Positions 50,899 to 64,000 of a DNA stretch of 64,000 bases are shown here, piece after piece. The notes under the pieces are model-generated. The model had not been told where the DNA came from, searched no databases, and was given only the letters and a program-made list of their open reading frames with translations. A program made the position numbers and the translations under genes. Within the stretch, counting starts at the first letter, position 1. Each line of letters begins with the position of its first letter. The DNA is from Ichthyophonus hoferi (taxonomy: Eukaryota; Opisthokonta; Ichthyosporea; Ichthyophonida; Ichthyophonidae), in assembly GCA_002751075.1 (NCBI GenBank), contig NAOQ01000060.1:150423-214422 (forward strand). Direction: 5' to 3'.

Positions 50899-53640
50899 TT
50901 AGTGGCGTCTGACTAGATCAGCTATGGTCACATCAGGGTAATTCTCAGCATAACGAGCCAGGGCCCAAATCGGAAAAATATTCTTAAAATTACTGCGATG
51001 AAGATAATATAGTAAATGAGAGTAGAGGCCAATTGGTTAGTAATGGTAGAGAGACGTTGAAGAGAAGATGATGGGTCAGATATGACCAATTGGCACTTGG
51101 ATTGCTTAGATTGTAGTTATAGCAATTCAAGAAATTGTGGACTTGTAAATAAATTAGAGTACATTTCACCAGGTATACGAATTGAACTGCTATTGTTTTT
51201 TCTTAATTTGTTTTAAAAAATCTTTCTCCTTGTCCTACTAAATATAAATAGACAAAACTATCATTTTTTAACAGCATATCAACCTAAACATTAAACATTT
51301 ATATCAAAACATTAATGCATACCTATAGTCAATCATACAGTTCTTGTTGAAAACCCCACAGAGGCTTTCAGGAGCCTGTGGTATAATATAGTAAAGTAGA
51401 ATATAGCATAATATAGTATAGAATATAACAGTAGATTATAGTAGGGTCCAACCCAGTCAGCATTATATTCAACTCTTGGAAAATTAAGAATACATCATGG
51501 AACATATCAGTGCTTAACAAAGTCATTCTAAATAATAATTGGAAGAAGAAATACAAAACAAAACAAAATACGATATATATATTTTCCGTAGCTAAATTAC
51601 AGCTAGACAGAGCTATTGTGTTTATGATAATGCACTAATATGTTTAAACTATTATTACAGATCTAGCTAATTGGCATCATATAATAGTCAGTCAAACAGG
51701 CGAATGCAGAAACAATTTTTTTTCTTTTTCTTGCAACAGATATATTCTATATATATATACATGGATAGATGAGAGCAGACATACCCAGTCACCATTCTTT
51801 AACTGGCGGGAGAGTAGCAAGGAAATTCCCTTATCAATGACCCGCCTTCCAGGGTAGTTAGCTCTGAGAAGGGTTAGAGTGGCCCAGGCCGTGTTCACTA
51901 CCTGTGACTGAGGGTGCTGATAGGATGGTTGTCAACACGGGCTATATAGATAGATTCTGCCATATACAGACATGTTCTACCATTAAATACTGACATGACA
52001 TACAGGCCGTCAATCTCTGACAGCTTTCTTAATCTATAGCATTACCAATCACCAATAGTCATATTAACTCCCTCCGGCAATACATATGTTTGGCTAACCA
52101 TATTTCTTAATGCATTTCTTCCATATATTTGTATTAGACTTGACACTAGTCAGTAAATTTGTCAGTTGTGGTTGCTTTTAAATTGATGCCTATACACATA
52201 TATGTACCTACAATACACTGAGAGAGTCGTGGGTGGGTGCGAGGAAGAGGGAGGTAAGCCCTAAGAACTATGGTTTAGTAAACATACCTGGACATAATTT
52301 CGCGTAACACAAGACATGAAGGTCTCACCCCATCCACCATCCTCCTATTGGATACCAGTCAGTCTCAAGTAATCATATTAGTGCAATATTGTCTTGGTAC
52401 ATACATATAATACATAGAACAAAACTCATTCACTAACACAGGAGACACCCATTGTAGCTGTTTGTAAAAATGGAGTACGTATTTAGAATATTTATTCCAG
52501 TATATTATAGATATTTCTACAAGCAACCATATTTATTTATTATTATTAAGCAATAGACAGAATATGTTATATGTACATGATTATATAATATAGGAAGCCT
52601 AACTCTAATTATACTCGAACACTATCTAACTATAAAAAAACATATAATTACACCAAGAACAAGATATACCATATGCTAATGTAACAAGTTGCTGGGTTGT
52701 AATTTCAAGTACAACAAAACCTACGCAGATCCTACCTGGAATAAAAGCATAGTGTGGTATAAACAGAAATGAATGAAAAACATACAGGGAGGGAGAGTAT
52801 ACCTTTTGCTTGGACACTAGGAAGGCACAGGCCTTCTTGATGGCCGGATGGTCAGGTGATAGCCCAGCCTGCATAGAATAATTACATAAAATAAACAAGA
52901 TATCCTGTACATGTTCTGATCAATATTAAATTGAGATGCCATTTAAGGAAAGAGACTGGCCAGGGCAACCAATGAGAAGAAGGGTTTAAAATTAATAACG
53001 AGAGAGATAATAATCATTGCTATAATACACTACACCCACCTCAATTAGGCCGTCCACAGCAAACCATGTGCCATAGGTGAAACAGATACCCCACATACCT
53101 TCCCAGCTGCCATCCTCCCTCTGGATACTGGGCATTCCTTAGGGATCAGTTGCATATTATGCATGTATCTTAAACAACATTATAGTAGGACCGTATGATA
53201 GTATGTATGCATATATGTGTGTATTTGTCCATATATGAATAAATAAAACAAAAATTACATAAAAAAGAGCAGATAAAGAGAGTAATATTAGCCACAAAAA
53301 CAAAAACGTTGCAAAGGAAAGATATACATTGGAAGAATAGAAAAAAACAAAAAAAAAAAAAAAAAAAAAAAAANNNNNNNNNNNNNNNNNNNNNNNNNNN
53401 NNNNNNNNNNNNNNNNNNNNNNNNNNNNNNNNNNNNNNNNNNNNNNNNNNNNNNNNNNNNNNNNNNNNNNNNNNNNNNNNNNNNNNNNNNNNNNNNNNNN
53501 NNNNNNNNNNNNNNNNNNNNNNNNNNNNNNNNNNNNNNNNNNNNNNNNNNNNNNNNNNNNNNNNNNNNNNNNNNNNNNNNNNNNNNNNNNNNNNNNNNNN
53601 NNNNNNNNNNNNNNNNNNNNNNNNNNNNNNNNNNNNNNNN

Positions 53641-53673
<33 letters not shown>

Positions 53674-56600
53674 AATTACCTCAACATGAAATCTCTAGCC
53701 TTGTGGATGGCATTAGTGACTTCACTAACACGGTGGGCAGGATATTTCTTATGGAAGAGTGAAAGGCCAGTAAGAGCCGAGGATGTGCATTCTACATAAT
53801 CATAGTCAATCATGATATCACCAAATACCTGTAGGGAAAGTCATATGATCTTATAAGATAGGCGGGAGAGGGAGAGGGAAAGGGAGGGGAAATGAGAGAT
53901 GATGATGGAGAATGAAGATAATGCATAAATAGGGTAGGAGTTTATAAAGAAAGGAGGACCGCCAGGAACATATAATTAGAGGCATATAATGTATATTATA
54001 TATATATAAATATATATATCAAAAGAGTTGATTGACAATGAGAGGGTAGGTATAAAAGAAAAATATAATAAGAGTGCATATCGACTGTTGATAGTATTGC
54101 ATGGCAGTATAGTATAAATTTTGCGGTGAAATTAAGAAAATAAACAGAGGAATATAAAATATAATAGCTGTTGAACACTAGGGTATATAACAATCTATCA
54201 AACTATTTATCTACCTATTTATATATATATATATATACTTGCCTCAGAAGCATTAAACCATTCAAAACGACGGGTACCTCTAGTCTTTTCAATAGTAGCA
54301 TAGCCTCCAGTGGGGTTTTGCATGTTGATTAGAATGTTAACTGCATCAAATATCCGACCCTCTGCTATAGGGGCTTTCGAGTAACTGCATATATGTGCAT
54401 ATGTAGCAGTTAAGAGGTTAGACGTTGGGATTGCTGGTCTACCTTTATAACAAGCATGTGTAGTGTTTTTAGTTTGGGTTTAGATATATATATATATATA
54501 TATATGACACGATACAATATCATATGATACGATGTTTCTAGATAAGGTATGTAATCTAAGACCCGATCGATGGCAAGAGATTAAATATAGGTCCATGAGT
54601 TGAAAATAGAAAACAAATACTCACAAAATGTAAAAGACATAGAACAATATTGGGTCCATTAAACAGATAACAGTATGTTTATATCAACGTATTAATAAGT
54701 CAAATTTTAAGGATTATAGCAATTTGAAATAAAATAAAATAAAATGATATGATATGAACATAACAACATAACTACACATTACAAGAAATGCATAAAGAAT
54801 AGTCTAGAAATATAGTAAGTATGGCATAGTAGATACAAGGAGACAGTGTACAAGTCAACATACACCAACCACCCACAACTACAACTACATACTTCATACA
54901 AATGAGTGCCCCTTTCAGGCCTTCTCCTGTACAGTCGGCCACAAGGTAACCAATATCACGGGTACTAAATGGCCACCCTCCCTGCAGTAGATGAGACCGG
55001 GTAAATGCAAGAACATGGGTGAATAAGAAAAATAGAAAACAGAAAGGAGGTAGACGGCGTGTGGTATACGTTTAGTATACGTTTAGCCCGACAAGCCATG
55101 TATTGGCTTCAAGAACAAAATTTACAATATAATTTTAATATTACAATGTAAAAATAAAATATGTTTTAGCGTCAATTCTTTCATGTATAAGTCTTACTTG
55201 TTACATACATTACCAAAATTTCAGCATATTAATATTCCTTTGATCTATGGACCCCCTAATGTATTGCAAAACATGGCTCTTCATAACTTGACATACAGTA
55301 GGTATAATCTCTGATTGCACTCATCTAGAGCAAGAGAGAGAAAGAGTGAGAAAGAGAAAGAGCAAAAGAAAAGAGATAGGAAAACATACAGCAAGATAAT
55401 AATAAACAAAGTGATATAGTTATAAAGACCTTAGTCTCATCGCGATAGTAGCGGTGGTGGTCTGGATGATTAATCTTGATCTGGGTTAAGTCGAGGAAAT
55501 CATGGGCCTTCTGGAATACGTCACCATACTCCTCTCGCATAGATCGGTTCTCCACCAGGGCTTGTACCTGATTTAAATCCAATGAAATTGTATTTAAGCG
55601 TCATCGTATGTGAAAGACCTATGTTTATTGCTTTATTTTTTGATTGATTGTATATATATATTATTGTTTATATTTATCTCTATTAATATTGATACTTACT
55701 TGAATATAAGTACCTACCCTTTTTTCTATAATATTGTGATAGGCATCGGAATGTCATATGTGTGCATGTATGTATGTACGTATGTAGATGCATATGCGTG
55801 TATAAAGTCATATAATCATTTCTAAATAAAAATGTGTATATCGTATTGTATTTGCAGTTATGCATATTTATATACGAGTAACTAAATGTAAATAAATACA
55901 AATAAATGCAAATAATAGAATTCAGAAGTGTGGGTATATTCTATTAACCTAAATATACAACCTACCACTCTCTATACCTATACCTATACCTATACCTATA
56001 CATAGACATATACATATACATATACATATACATACCATAAAGGCACAGTCCCATAGCTGTGACCCATTGGTGCCCTGCATCTTCATACCATCCTTTCCCA
56101 TCCATAGATAATCAGGCAAGCGCTCTAAGTGTTTCCTGTATATACACATATACATCAGAATAAAAGTAATAATAATAATTATAATAATAATAGTAATGAT
56201 AATAGTAATACTCATAATAGAACTCACAATAATAATAATAATAATTATAATAATAATACTAATAGCCTTAATCTCAGAACCCATTGGTTAATTATACCAC
56301 CTAGTATTAATTTAACTCTTTGAAAAGACAGGATAAGATATAAAGTAAGATAGAACAAAAAAATATGGGACATGAAAGGAAAGGACTAGGAATGAAACAT
56401 GCAATTAATTAATGAATGAATCAATTGATGTAGGCACCCAACCAGTGTTGAGATAGTAACTTCATGAATGATGTAAATCAATAGCAAACAACCTCTGCAA
56501 CCTCTTCATCTTCCCTCCTCTCTTTTGTAGCACTATCCATTATCTATTGTCTCAATGCAATGGTCTAGACCCCACACCCACCTTTATCATATATATAATG

Positions 56601-56701
56601 GCTGCGTATGATTGAATAATTAAATGTACATTTAAAATTATTTTTAATTTTAAAACTAAAATACTAATGCAAATAAAAACTATTTGTATTAACGTTATTA
56701 C

Positions 56702-56732
<31 letters not shown>

Positions 56733-59700
56733 TATCCACATATACGAATATATTAAACTCGTTCCTTTTGTATAATATAATATAATATATTCCAACCAAC
56801 CACGGTATAATAGATTTTAATTTTAATTTTTGAAAAAATAGTAATAGCATAACAGCATACATACATATACATATATACACATACATATACATATGTTATA
56901 CTAACCTGAACTCAGGGCTATCCTTGCCTTTACGAGACCATACACAAAGCATGTTCATCATTTTATTGACGGGTCCAATGCAGATGTAGTTGGTAAATTG
57001 ATCCTCTTTCTCCACTCCCACGGTGTACGTTTCATCCAGAGCCCTGTCAAAACAAAATAAAGAGGTGAGAAGATTTAAGGGTTGATATGACCATCACTAA
57101 TCATTTGAAAGGTAATGGTAGTACAATAGTAAAGTAGTATGTAGGATAGCATCATTTAGTATATTTAGTATATCTAGTATGATAATATCATAGTGTAATT
57201 GTAAATGTTAAAAAAAAATGAAAACAAAGGTGGGAGAAAGAGAGAAGGAGAGAGAGGGTGGGAGAGGGAGAAAATGTTGAAAAATAAATATTTTCAATAT
57301 TGATAATATTATTGGAATAGTGTTGGTATGACAAGAAAATGACTAGAACGGGATATAATATAAATAGAGATATAGATAGATATATATATATATATATATA
57401 GATAGATATATAGGAAGATGTTATTGGTAGACTATAAATACACCCGTACTATAATAACATGACCACATGATCCCTTATCAATACACTATAGTATTTAAAA
57501 TCTAGAGGCCAATAGGCAGTAAGGTTACCATCGACGCAGCCAACGGGGACAGATCTTCTCAAATATGTTGAAGGCACAAAAGGCAAATCGAAGAACCAAT
57601 GGGTGAGGGGTATAAAGATCTTCCTTGGCAACCCGGTTACGTACCGATGCCCACTTAATAGTTTCGTAAGGCTCGGGAAGAAGTTCTAAGAGGAGGACAT
57701 ACTTTGTTTTAAAATTTAAAATTTTAAACAACGCGCTCGTCGTATAGATGGGGTTCGTAAAATATATGTACTATATAATCAATGTAAGTTATTAGCCGTC
57801 ATCATTTTTAACAATTCAATAAGGATATGATATAGAGGTAGAAATGAAATAAAAAAAACATTAGACTAGATTATTAGGTAGTGGAATAAAGTATATAGAG
57901 AATAATTGGAAGAGAGTATATTTCATATGTGAAGGATAGGTAGATGTTAGAATGATAAAACATAAGGGAATAGTTGAAAAGTCCTTGGTAAGTACGTGTA
58001 GAGTATAATATAGTAGGGTATAGTGTATGTGTTTATGTATACGTACATGTATATATATATATATATATATGATAGGTATAGTACTGTACAGGCTATTCAC
58101 CCGATTAGCCGTGTATTTAAGAAAGGTATAATATGAGAGAAACCTAACACACACACACAACCTAACACACACACACAACCCAACACACACACACACACCC
58201 TCTCTCAGCTCACGAACAAGTGGAGTAATCTGAGAGGTGAGCCTGATACCATACAGGTACGACATAGGCATATATACAGTGCGACAGTAGGCCCACATCC
58301 GCCAACTGTGAAAGGGAAACCACCGTGGAAGCAGAGCCATTTCAGGGAACAGGCAGTTAACACCCTGTGAGGTTGGTTGAAAACATATATATATATATAT
58401 ATATATGGATGTGAGTATATAGTATATAGCATGTAGAGTGCATAGTGTATAGTGTATAATGTATACGGGTGGGTGCATGTTAGCAGTTAAGTATAAGATA
58501 CCCTTTGTCTTTCTGCCATATTTTACTATCTCAATATAGCAATGTACACAATGCTAATAGTATTTGCTTTCCTTATCTTCCTTATGTACAAGTACTTTCC
58601 CTCCTCTACTCTCATAGCACTATCACCAATCATATTCTCTCTTTCATGTCAATATTACCTACCTCCCAATTGAACACGCCCAGTATAGACAACCAGACCT
58701 TGCCCCATTGGGGGACTCCAAGACAACCACCTCTGATATCCAGCCATTCTCTGGCTTTCACCTGTAATATTATATATATATATATAAGATACGAGTGTCC
58801 AGTGTAGGCAATTGTAAGTATATAATACATAATTGAATGGGTCTGCATATGTAGAATAGGCTATGTGACTATAAGTAAATGGTATGTAACCAAAGAAAAA
58901 TACTAGAAGAAAGAAAGAGAAGAGAGTTAACACAGGAATTATATAAAGCTAATATAGCAACCAGTAAATGTAACAGAATAAAGTATATATAATAAGTTAA
59001 GCCAATCACATACCATGCGTGGATCGTCCCTAGATACCCCAAATATTCTCATAGCACAATAGTTGAGAGAAGTGCCAAAGACAGTAGGCAGGGATTCCGT
59101 GTGAATACCCCACCCACCCTCAATAGACTGGATGAGGGAATGGAAGGGAAGAAGTGAGAGGACAAGAGGAAGAGGAGATGACAGCCATTAGCGTGTGTGC
59201 AAATGTACGTATTGAATTAGGTATGTATTGCTCGAAGTGATTGTCTTTATATTTTATGTTTTATAATATATATAGCATAACTTATTTTATTGGCCATATA
59301 ACTATAAATAACATCTGCATTTGTTCTCTGTGTGTATTAATACATTCGCATTGTGTAAAATTTCTTTTCATCTAATGTTGCCTATATACACGCATATATA
59401 AAAATAGATACTTTATTGATACGAGCTTATCCTATTTACTCCTTCTCTCTTTATATATCTAATACCACCACCATCCCATTCACACAATCAAACATAAACA
59501 TACATTGAATACAGTAATACTAAATCATCACATACACGCATATACAGTCCACATAACCTACGCCCTACCTGCTGGTTAGACAAGTAACGGACAATCTCCA
59601 GCTTATTCTCCTCGGGCACCGGCACACCAGTGATATAAGTAGCTATAGCATAGCCTGGAAGGAGGAACATGGGCCCGCCATAGTCACCAGCCCAGTGACC

Positions 59701-60375
59701 ATCACTAGTCTGTAGCATACTGAAGAAGTTAAGGGAATTCCTAAGTGCATCTTCAACCATATAAGGCTTAGGCTGAGTGGGGAGAAACTGGACGGTATCT
59801 TGCCCTAGGTGATAGCGAGAGGCCGTATAGTTGGGCTGGGGGTCACTCGGGGAGGGAAGGTATCTCCAAGTCTGTCGACCTTCACATATCTATGAAGAAT
59901 TTGTATAAATGATTAAGAAAGTCTTACTTTGCAATGACGTGCAGGAGTGATGGAACTGAGCTGTTCACTGCACTGACTACGTTTATATATAATTATTATG
60001 TGTTTTTCAATGCAAGGCTAAATACTGAACGCAAATAATTGTATACTAAAAGAACTTAAGTTATATTTATATTAAATAATTTTGTAAAAAAACATATATA
60101 CTAGGAAAACCATTATATGGGTCTTTAGCTGGTGTTTATTTCACTAATATAATAACTTCAATGAAGAAAAAAAAAAAATCGTTTGAAACTTTAAAATAGT
60201 TCTAGACCTTGAGGAATAAGATGTAGTAAGAGTAATATTATAGCCCTACCTCTAGCGACCACCTGTTAAGGTCTGTGGCTGGCCCATACACCTTCCCTGA
60301 CTTTGGCCGAGTCCCTCCCCCTTCTACACCCTTATACTGCAAGGGAACTACGTGATGAGATAATAACCCACCCAT
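50899..60375 (-). CDS. LSS: Oxidosqualene cyclase (lanosterol synthase type)
   Basis: This ER-membrane enzyme cyclises 2,3-oxidosqualene to a sterol precursor. Exons 5' to 3': 60375-60250, 59889-59569, 59127-59014, 58761-58663, 58364-58199, 57685-57529, 57043-56906, 56135-56036, 55567-55430, 54981-54893, 54384-54243, 53828-53680, 53127-53040, 52868-52803, 52344-52288, 51916-51785, 51375-51323, 50992-50899. All phases agree, giving 742 aa (human LSS 732). The acid motif is DCTGE (Asp469, equivalent to human Asp455). QW-type repeats include [33 protein letters not shown] and NGDW. Thr396 and Val467 occupy the human Thr381 and Val453 positions, as in lanosterol rather than cycloartenol synthases. 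Oddities are Tyr246 where sterol cyclases have His232 (MWAYCR), Ile463 at human Cys449, a GC-AG intron after 54243, and a GTCTTT donor after 55430. Family is certain; the exact product is inferred. Confidence 0.95.
53348..53672. other. Assembly gap inside an A homopolymer (267 N)
   Basis: N run at 53374-53640, bounded by poly(A) on both sides, in the cyclase intron 53128-53679. The gap probably marks a long A/T tract that assembly could not cross. Confidence 0.98.
54241..54242 (-). other. GC splice donor in cyclase gene
   Basis: Minus strand reads GAG|GCAAGTAT, the classic GC-AG donor consensus. Protein homology ([14 protein letters not shown]) fixes the junction exactly. Confidence 0.85.
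56160..56270. repeat. (AAT)n microsatellite
   Basis: AATAATAAT repeats with ATAGTA interruptions in the cyclase intron 56136-56905. Confidence 0.9.
58143..58199. repeat. (CA)n microsatellite abutting a splice donor
   Basis: ACACAC blocks separated by CCTA/CCCA. On the minus strand this is (GT)n directly after the exon ending at 58199, so the repeat itself provides the donor GTGTGT. Confidence 0.85.
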
Positions 60376-61333
60376 GCTTATAGTTTATTGTTATTGTTGT
60401 GCACAGGCCAGTGGCCAAATTTAATATAATATGTCTTACTACAATTTTAAATTGTGATAAACAAATAATACAGATCCTGTTTGTTAATTGGCAATTAGAA
60501 TCGTAAGATTTGACACGAATCCAATAATATTTTTAAAATGTTATATTTGAAAGTCTTCCAATATCTTACAAGTCTATCCAAAACTATGGGAACAATTGAT
60601 ATACTATAGCAATAATTGCAAACATGCTACAACTCGCTTAGATTAAACAATAAGATCTGCACGATCGAATTGATGAATTGATCTGTAACTACCTATTAAA
60701 TTAATGGCTTCTTATAATCATAAAAAATAAAAATAAAATATTTGATTATAAAAAACACGTTGGAAATATAAATAGCAATTGTTTTACAGCATTAATTATT
60801 GAAATAGTGTGTTTTATGCGTTTATTTTTAAAGTATAGTTTTTATTTTTGGCTGTGGAACAATTTCACTCCCACACATATTCCCGTAACAATATAACCAA
60901 TCACAGCATACCTCTTCCTAAAAGGGAAATTATTTGCCGCTAAAATTCAAAAATTAAATTCCAAGTCAACAAATATTATTTGACAGTGGCATTGATTGGA
61001 TAGTAGCAGCTAATTTGCTGGAGATCAAAAAAAGAACGGTTTGAGATTCTTGTGGAAAATATCATCGTATTAAGTATTAGCATTTCAATCGCATAACACA
61101 AACATCTGTTATATATTATTTAAACATAGACATTCTTTTATAGTATATACTATCAAACTTTGAATATTTAAATAGGTAAAATTTATTTTTTCTTCAAAAA
61201 AATATTGTGCGCTGCTAGTTTAAAAAAATCAGAATCACTGAAAAGCAACCTAGTGTTAGTCTGTTAAGTGATTTAGATTTGGCAAGGTCTTCCTGAGATA
61301 TTCTGGTCTTTTCTACCGTTGTGAATTGACAAC
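60376..61333. promoter_or_regulatory. Divergent promoter region between cyclase and kinase
   Basis: The 958 bases separate two genes transcribed away from each other. Visible elements are CCAAT at 60897-60901, an E2F-like TTTGCCGC at 60933-60940, and ATTGG at 60995-60999, clustered within about 100 bases and nearer the kinase start. No TATA box is convincing. Confidence 0.45.
60933..60940 (+). promoter_or_regulatory. E2F-like site
   Basis: TTTGCCGC fits the published TTTSSCGC consensus and is one of few GC-rich words in the region. It is a sequence match only. Confidence 0.3.
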
Positions 61334-63767
61334 ATGAAAAGAGATACCATTCATTCTATATCCTTTGGAGCTCCCAAAAAAATACCCCGGCCAGATGTGA
61401 GTTTGGTTTGCACCACGCCTAGTGGAACGCCTATCAAACCAAAAAATGCCAGAAAAAGGCTGAGCCTAGCAACACAAAGTCGAAAGGTTTGTTATTAAAT
61501 TAACTTTTTATAGCTTAAAAGTGTTTATTAACTACCTTTATCTTAGTATAGAGACTTGAGTAGATGAAATCTTACAGTAACAAGAATATTATTGTTCTAT
61601 TTCTTCAGCTCTTGTGATGTAGTATTCCGCTTACAGATGTATTATACCGCATTACTAATCAATCCACATATTTACACTAATATATTAACTATTATATCTA
61701 TTGCCTTACCAAAACTTTAAGGCAAGAACAAGAATAAATAGAACTTGTTTACAAACTATATACATATTTGGTCATATACCTAAGATGATCTCTGTCTATT
61801 ACTGGTTAATAGTTTTATTTTGGCTACAGTTATTAGATTTGGAGAATGAGAGGGCAGAGTATCTTAGGAAGGCTGCAGAACTAAAGGCTCTGATAGAAGA
61901 GAGTACACCCGAGGCCTTTAGAGATATGGGCATTAATGGGACCAATAACAATACAAAATGCGAAATACTTAGAGACATGGCCTTCTCAGATAGGGTAATT
62001 ATAATTACTCAATGTTGGCTGATGTATAACCCTCTGTTTGTGCCCCCAGTTATATTATTTAATTAAAATAGAACATACTCCTATATAGTGAAATAGAAGG
62101 ATCTTCATACTTACACATACATACCTATTAACGCTAATTACCACTAGGATAAACCCAGCCAATCAACATATATTTTGCGCATGATATATTATAATTGTTG
62201 TACAGTTTTAGATTCTCTTCATTTTGGGTCTGTGTGTCAAAATAAGTTTAACTGCTTTCAATTTACTCGAGAAAGTTACCCATATACTTTATTTCATGTT
62301 TTATTGCTTAATATACATTTTTCACTAGATATTAGAGGGCATGTGGTTTCTAATCTAATATATAGTACCACTTTTATGTGAGATGTGTAGCAGACAGACA
62401 TTTATCAATCAATTTATGTTTTAATACATTAATCACTAGCTCACGTTAGCTGAAGAGGAAGAGGACAAGGAAATAGCCCCGGTTCTTAGTGTATACTACG
62501 ACCATAATGATGTTAATTATACCACTCTAGAACAAGTGGGAAAGGGGTGAGCTAATTGATATGCCAGTCATTCATCACTTTACTATTGTAGCTGTTTGTG
62601 TACAGCTTTGATGTTTTGATTAGGCGTAGCGAGTGCTTGTGTTTATGATAATATATGTATGCAGATTATTGGACGGGCAAATTTTATAGGTTTTCTCGGG
62701 TATATCTGTATGTGCATGTATTAGAAATATATTAATGTTTCAACCCTTATATACTCTTTTTAATTTTATATACTGGAAACTATATGTAAACTATAAGCAT
62801 TTTTTCTTTGCGTATAAAGAATAGGTGCCTGTATGTGCATTGATTTACAATTAAATTTGTAAATTAATGCGTGTATTCATTTCTGCATGAATATATATTT
62901 TATACATTTTTTATGACCTTAATTCCTCTGGTAATACAACAAATAATTTAATCCCTTTTATAATATCGTGATTCAGCTCTTATGTAATACTATTTTACTA
63001 AGCCAATGTTCCTGTCAATATCATCTTTCCTATTATTTGCTTTGTTATACCGCAAACAAATACATCCTTACTAATTATATTTTACACTTTTACAATTGAT
63101 ATTTTCTATTTCAACGTATTTTTCTATTGTATTTCTATCGGTCTCTCATATATGTTCCTTGTTCCCTCCCTCACATTCAGTTCATTTGGTGTATGTCATC
63201 TGGTCGAACACAATAGTACCGGAGAAAGGCTATGTCGTAAGACTATAGACCTTTGCCAAAAGGACATGGATATGACAGATGCTAGAGGAGAATGCACATT
63301 TCTCAACCGAATAGTCCACCCTAACTGCCTCAAACTGTTTGATCTTCATATCAACCCTTTGATGGAAGTATGTGTCTGTACTTCTATTTCGACATGCACA
63401 TAATAATTTGTACCCGAGTAAATGTCTATAATCATGTATATATTTGCATACTTTTGTACATGTAAAGTTTCTTCTATATTCTCATACTGACATATTATCA
63501 TATTACAATAATATTGTACTAATTTTCATATATATGCATCATCATACTATTATGCATCCTATCGTATATACTATACGGTGACATCATTCTAAATAAAACC
63601 TGACCATTCACTGCCCCCGCAATTTACTACTTAACTATAATGTTTTAATTATCAATAATGCTCAATAATACACACGCATACATACATACATATATATATA
63701 GCTTTCTATCTATATGGAGTATTGCCCTTGGTCTCTGGAGTCCCTTCGTTTGGTGCGTGGGGCAAAG
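61334..63767 (+). CDS. Protein kinase, N-terminal part (continues past window)
   Basis: Five exons join in frame: 61334-61486, 61830-61994, 62440-62546, 63181-63367, 63702-63767 (226 codons), with a good donor at 63768. The N-terminal region of about 135 residues is basic and Ser/Thr-Pro-bearing (CTTPSGTPIKP), followed by a charged segment that may form a coiled coil (LENERAEYLRKAAELKALIE). The kinase domain begins with the glycine loop VGKGSFGVCHLV and the ATP-anchoring Lys162 (LCRKTIDL). The helix C Glu lies in GECTFLNRIVHPN, and the hinge is MEYCPWSLESL. The catalytic loop and DFG lie beyond the window. The KTIDL and HPN blocks recall NEK-type kinases, but I cannot assign the family. It is divergent from the cyclase, with an E2F-like site between. 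Confidence 0.8.
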
Positions 63768-63884
63768 GTAAGTCTATAAGCAATAAGTATTTATTTAATA
63801 TTAATATTAGTATTGGTATTGGTATTCCTATTAGTATTGCTTTTATTATGTAAATGGGTATGAGTTGTATTGTTCTTAGTGGTA

Positions 63885-64000
63885 TTATTATTATTACTAT
63901 TATTACTATTACTATGACTACTATTATTATTACTATTATTATTACTATTACTATTATTATTACTATTACTATTATTATTACTATTACTATTATTATTACT
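63885..64000. repeat. (ATTATTACT)n trinucleotide-type repeat
   Basis: ATT/ACT triplet array running off the window end, in the kinase intron that starts at 63768. Confidence 0.9.

Noticed and set aside
53157-53689. Open frames of Phe or Lys runs around the second gap
   Set aside because: Poly(A)/poly(T) plus N; no coding content.
58505-58807. 100-codon plus-strand ORF
   Set aside because: It overlaps the antisense of a well-supported cyclase exon (58663-58761).
1-64000. tRNA genes, rRNA and CRISPR arrays
   Set aside because: I looked for tRNA B-box-like words and regularly spaced repeat-spacer structure and found none that held up. The direct repeats present are microsatellites or minisatellites.

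Overview
This window is eukaryotic nuclear DNA from an animal. It is strongly AT-rich, its genes are cut into many small exons by GT-AG introns, and its introns and intergenic DNA are full of TATG, CTATA and AAT simple repeats. The gene set includes NELF-C/D, which is known from animals and their close relatives, an animal-type capping enzyme with fused phosphatase and guanylyltransferase, and a lanosterol-synthase-type cyclase. Together with the short introns this suggests an early-branching animal, possibly a demosponge. That placement is inference; no species label was available. I built the gene models by hand from splice sites, reading-frame phase and remembered family sequences. Every joined exon keeps an open frame.

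Layout: (1) 340-6850 (+), the 3' part of a TopBP1-like BRCT gene, ending after BRCT3. (2) 9628-22303 (+), complete mRNA capping enzyme (RNGTT), 17 exons, 617 aa. (3) 24310-35319 (+), complete NELF-C/D, 18 exons, 596 aa, with an assembly gap in its penultimate intron. (4) 37471-44137 (+), complete PUSL1-type tRNA pseudouridine synthase, 11 exons, 313 aa. (5) 44138-48378, gene-poor DNA with broken copia-type LTR-retrotransposon fossils, two of which face each other. (6) 48379-49155 (-), small secreted protein of unknown family. (7) 50899-60375 (-), complete oxidosqualene cyclase, 18 exons, 742 aa. (8) 61334 to beyond 63767 (+), N-terminal part of a protein kinase, divergent from the cyclase.

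No operon is evident. The neighbouring capping enzyme and NELF-C/D both act at promoter-proximal RNA polymerase II, so their adjacency may be more than chance. I saw no obvious new multi-gene system. The points most worth a second look are the unusual active-site residue combination of the cyclase, the early end of the TopBP1-like gene, a frame-breaking look-alike exon in the capping enzyme, a possible truncating terminal exon in NELF-C/D whose stop overlaps a poly(A) signal, three acceptors reading ATAAAG, and a perfect 4 x 38-bp array against a splice acceptor.
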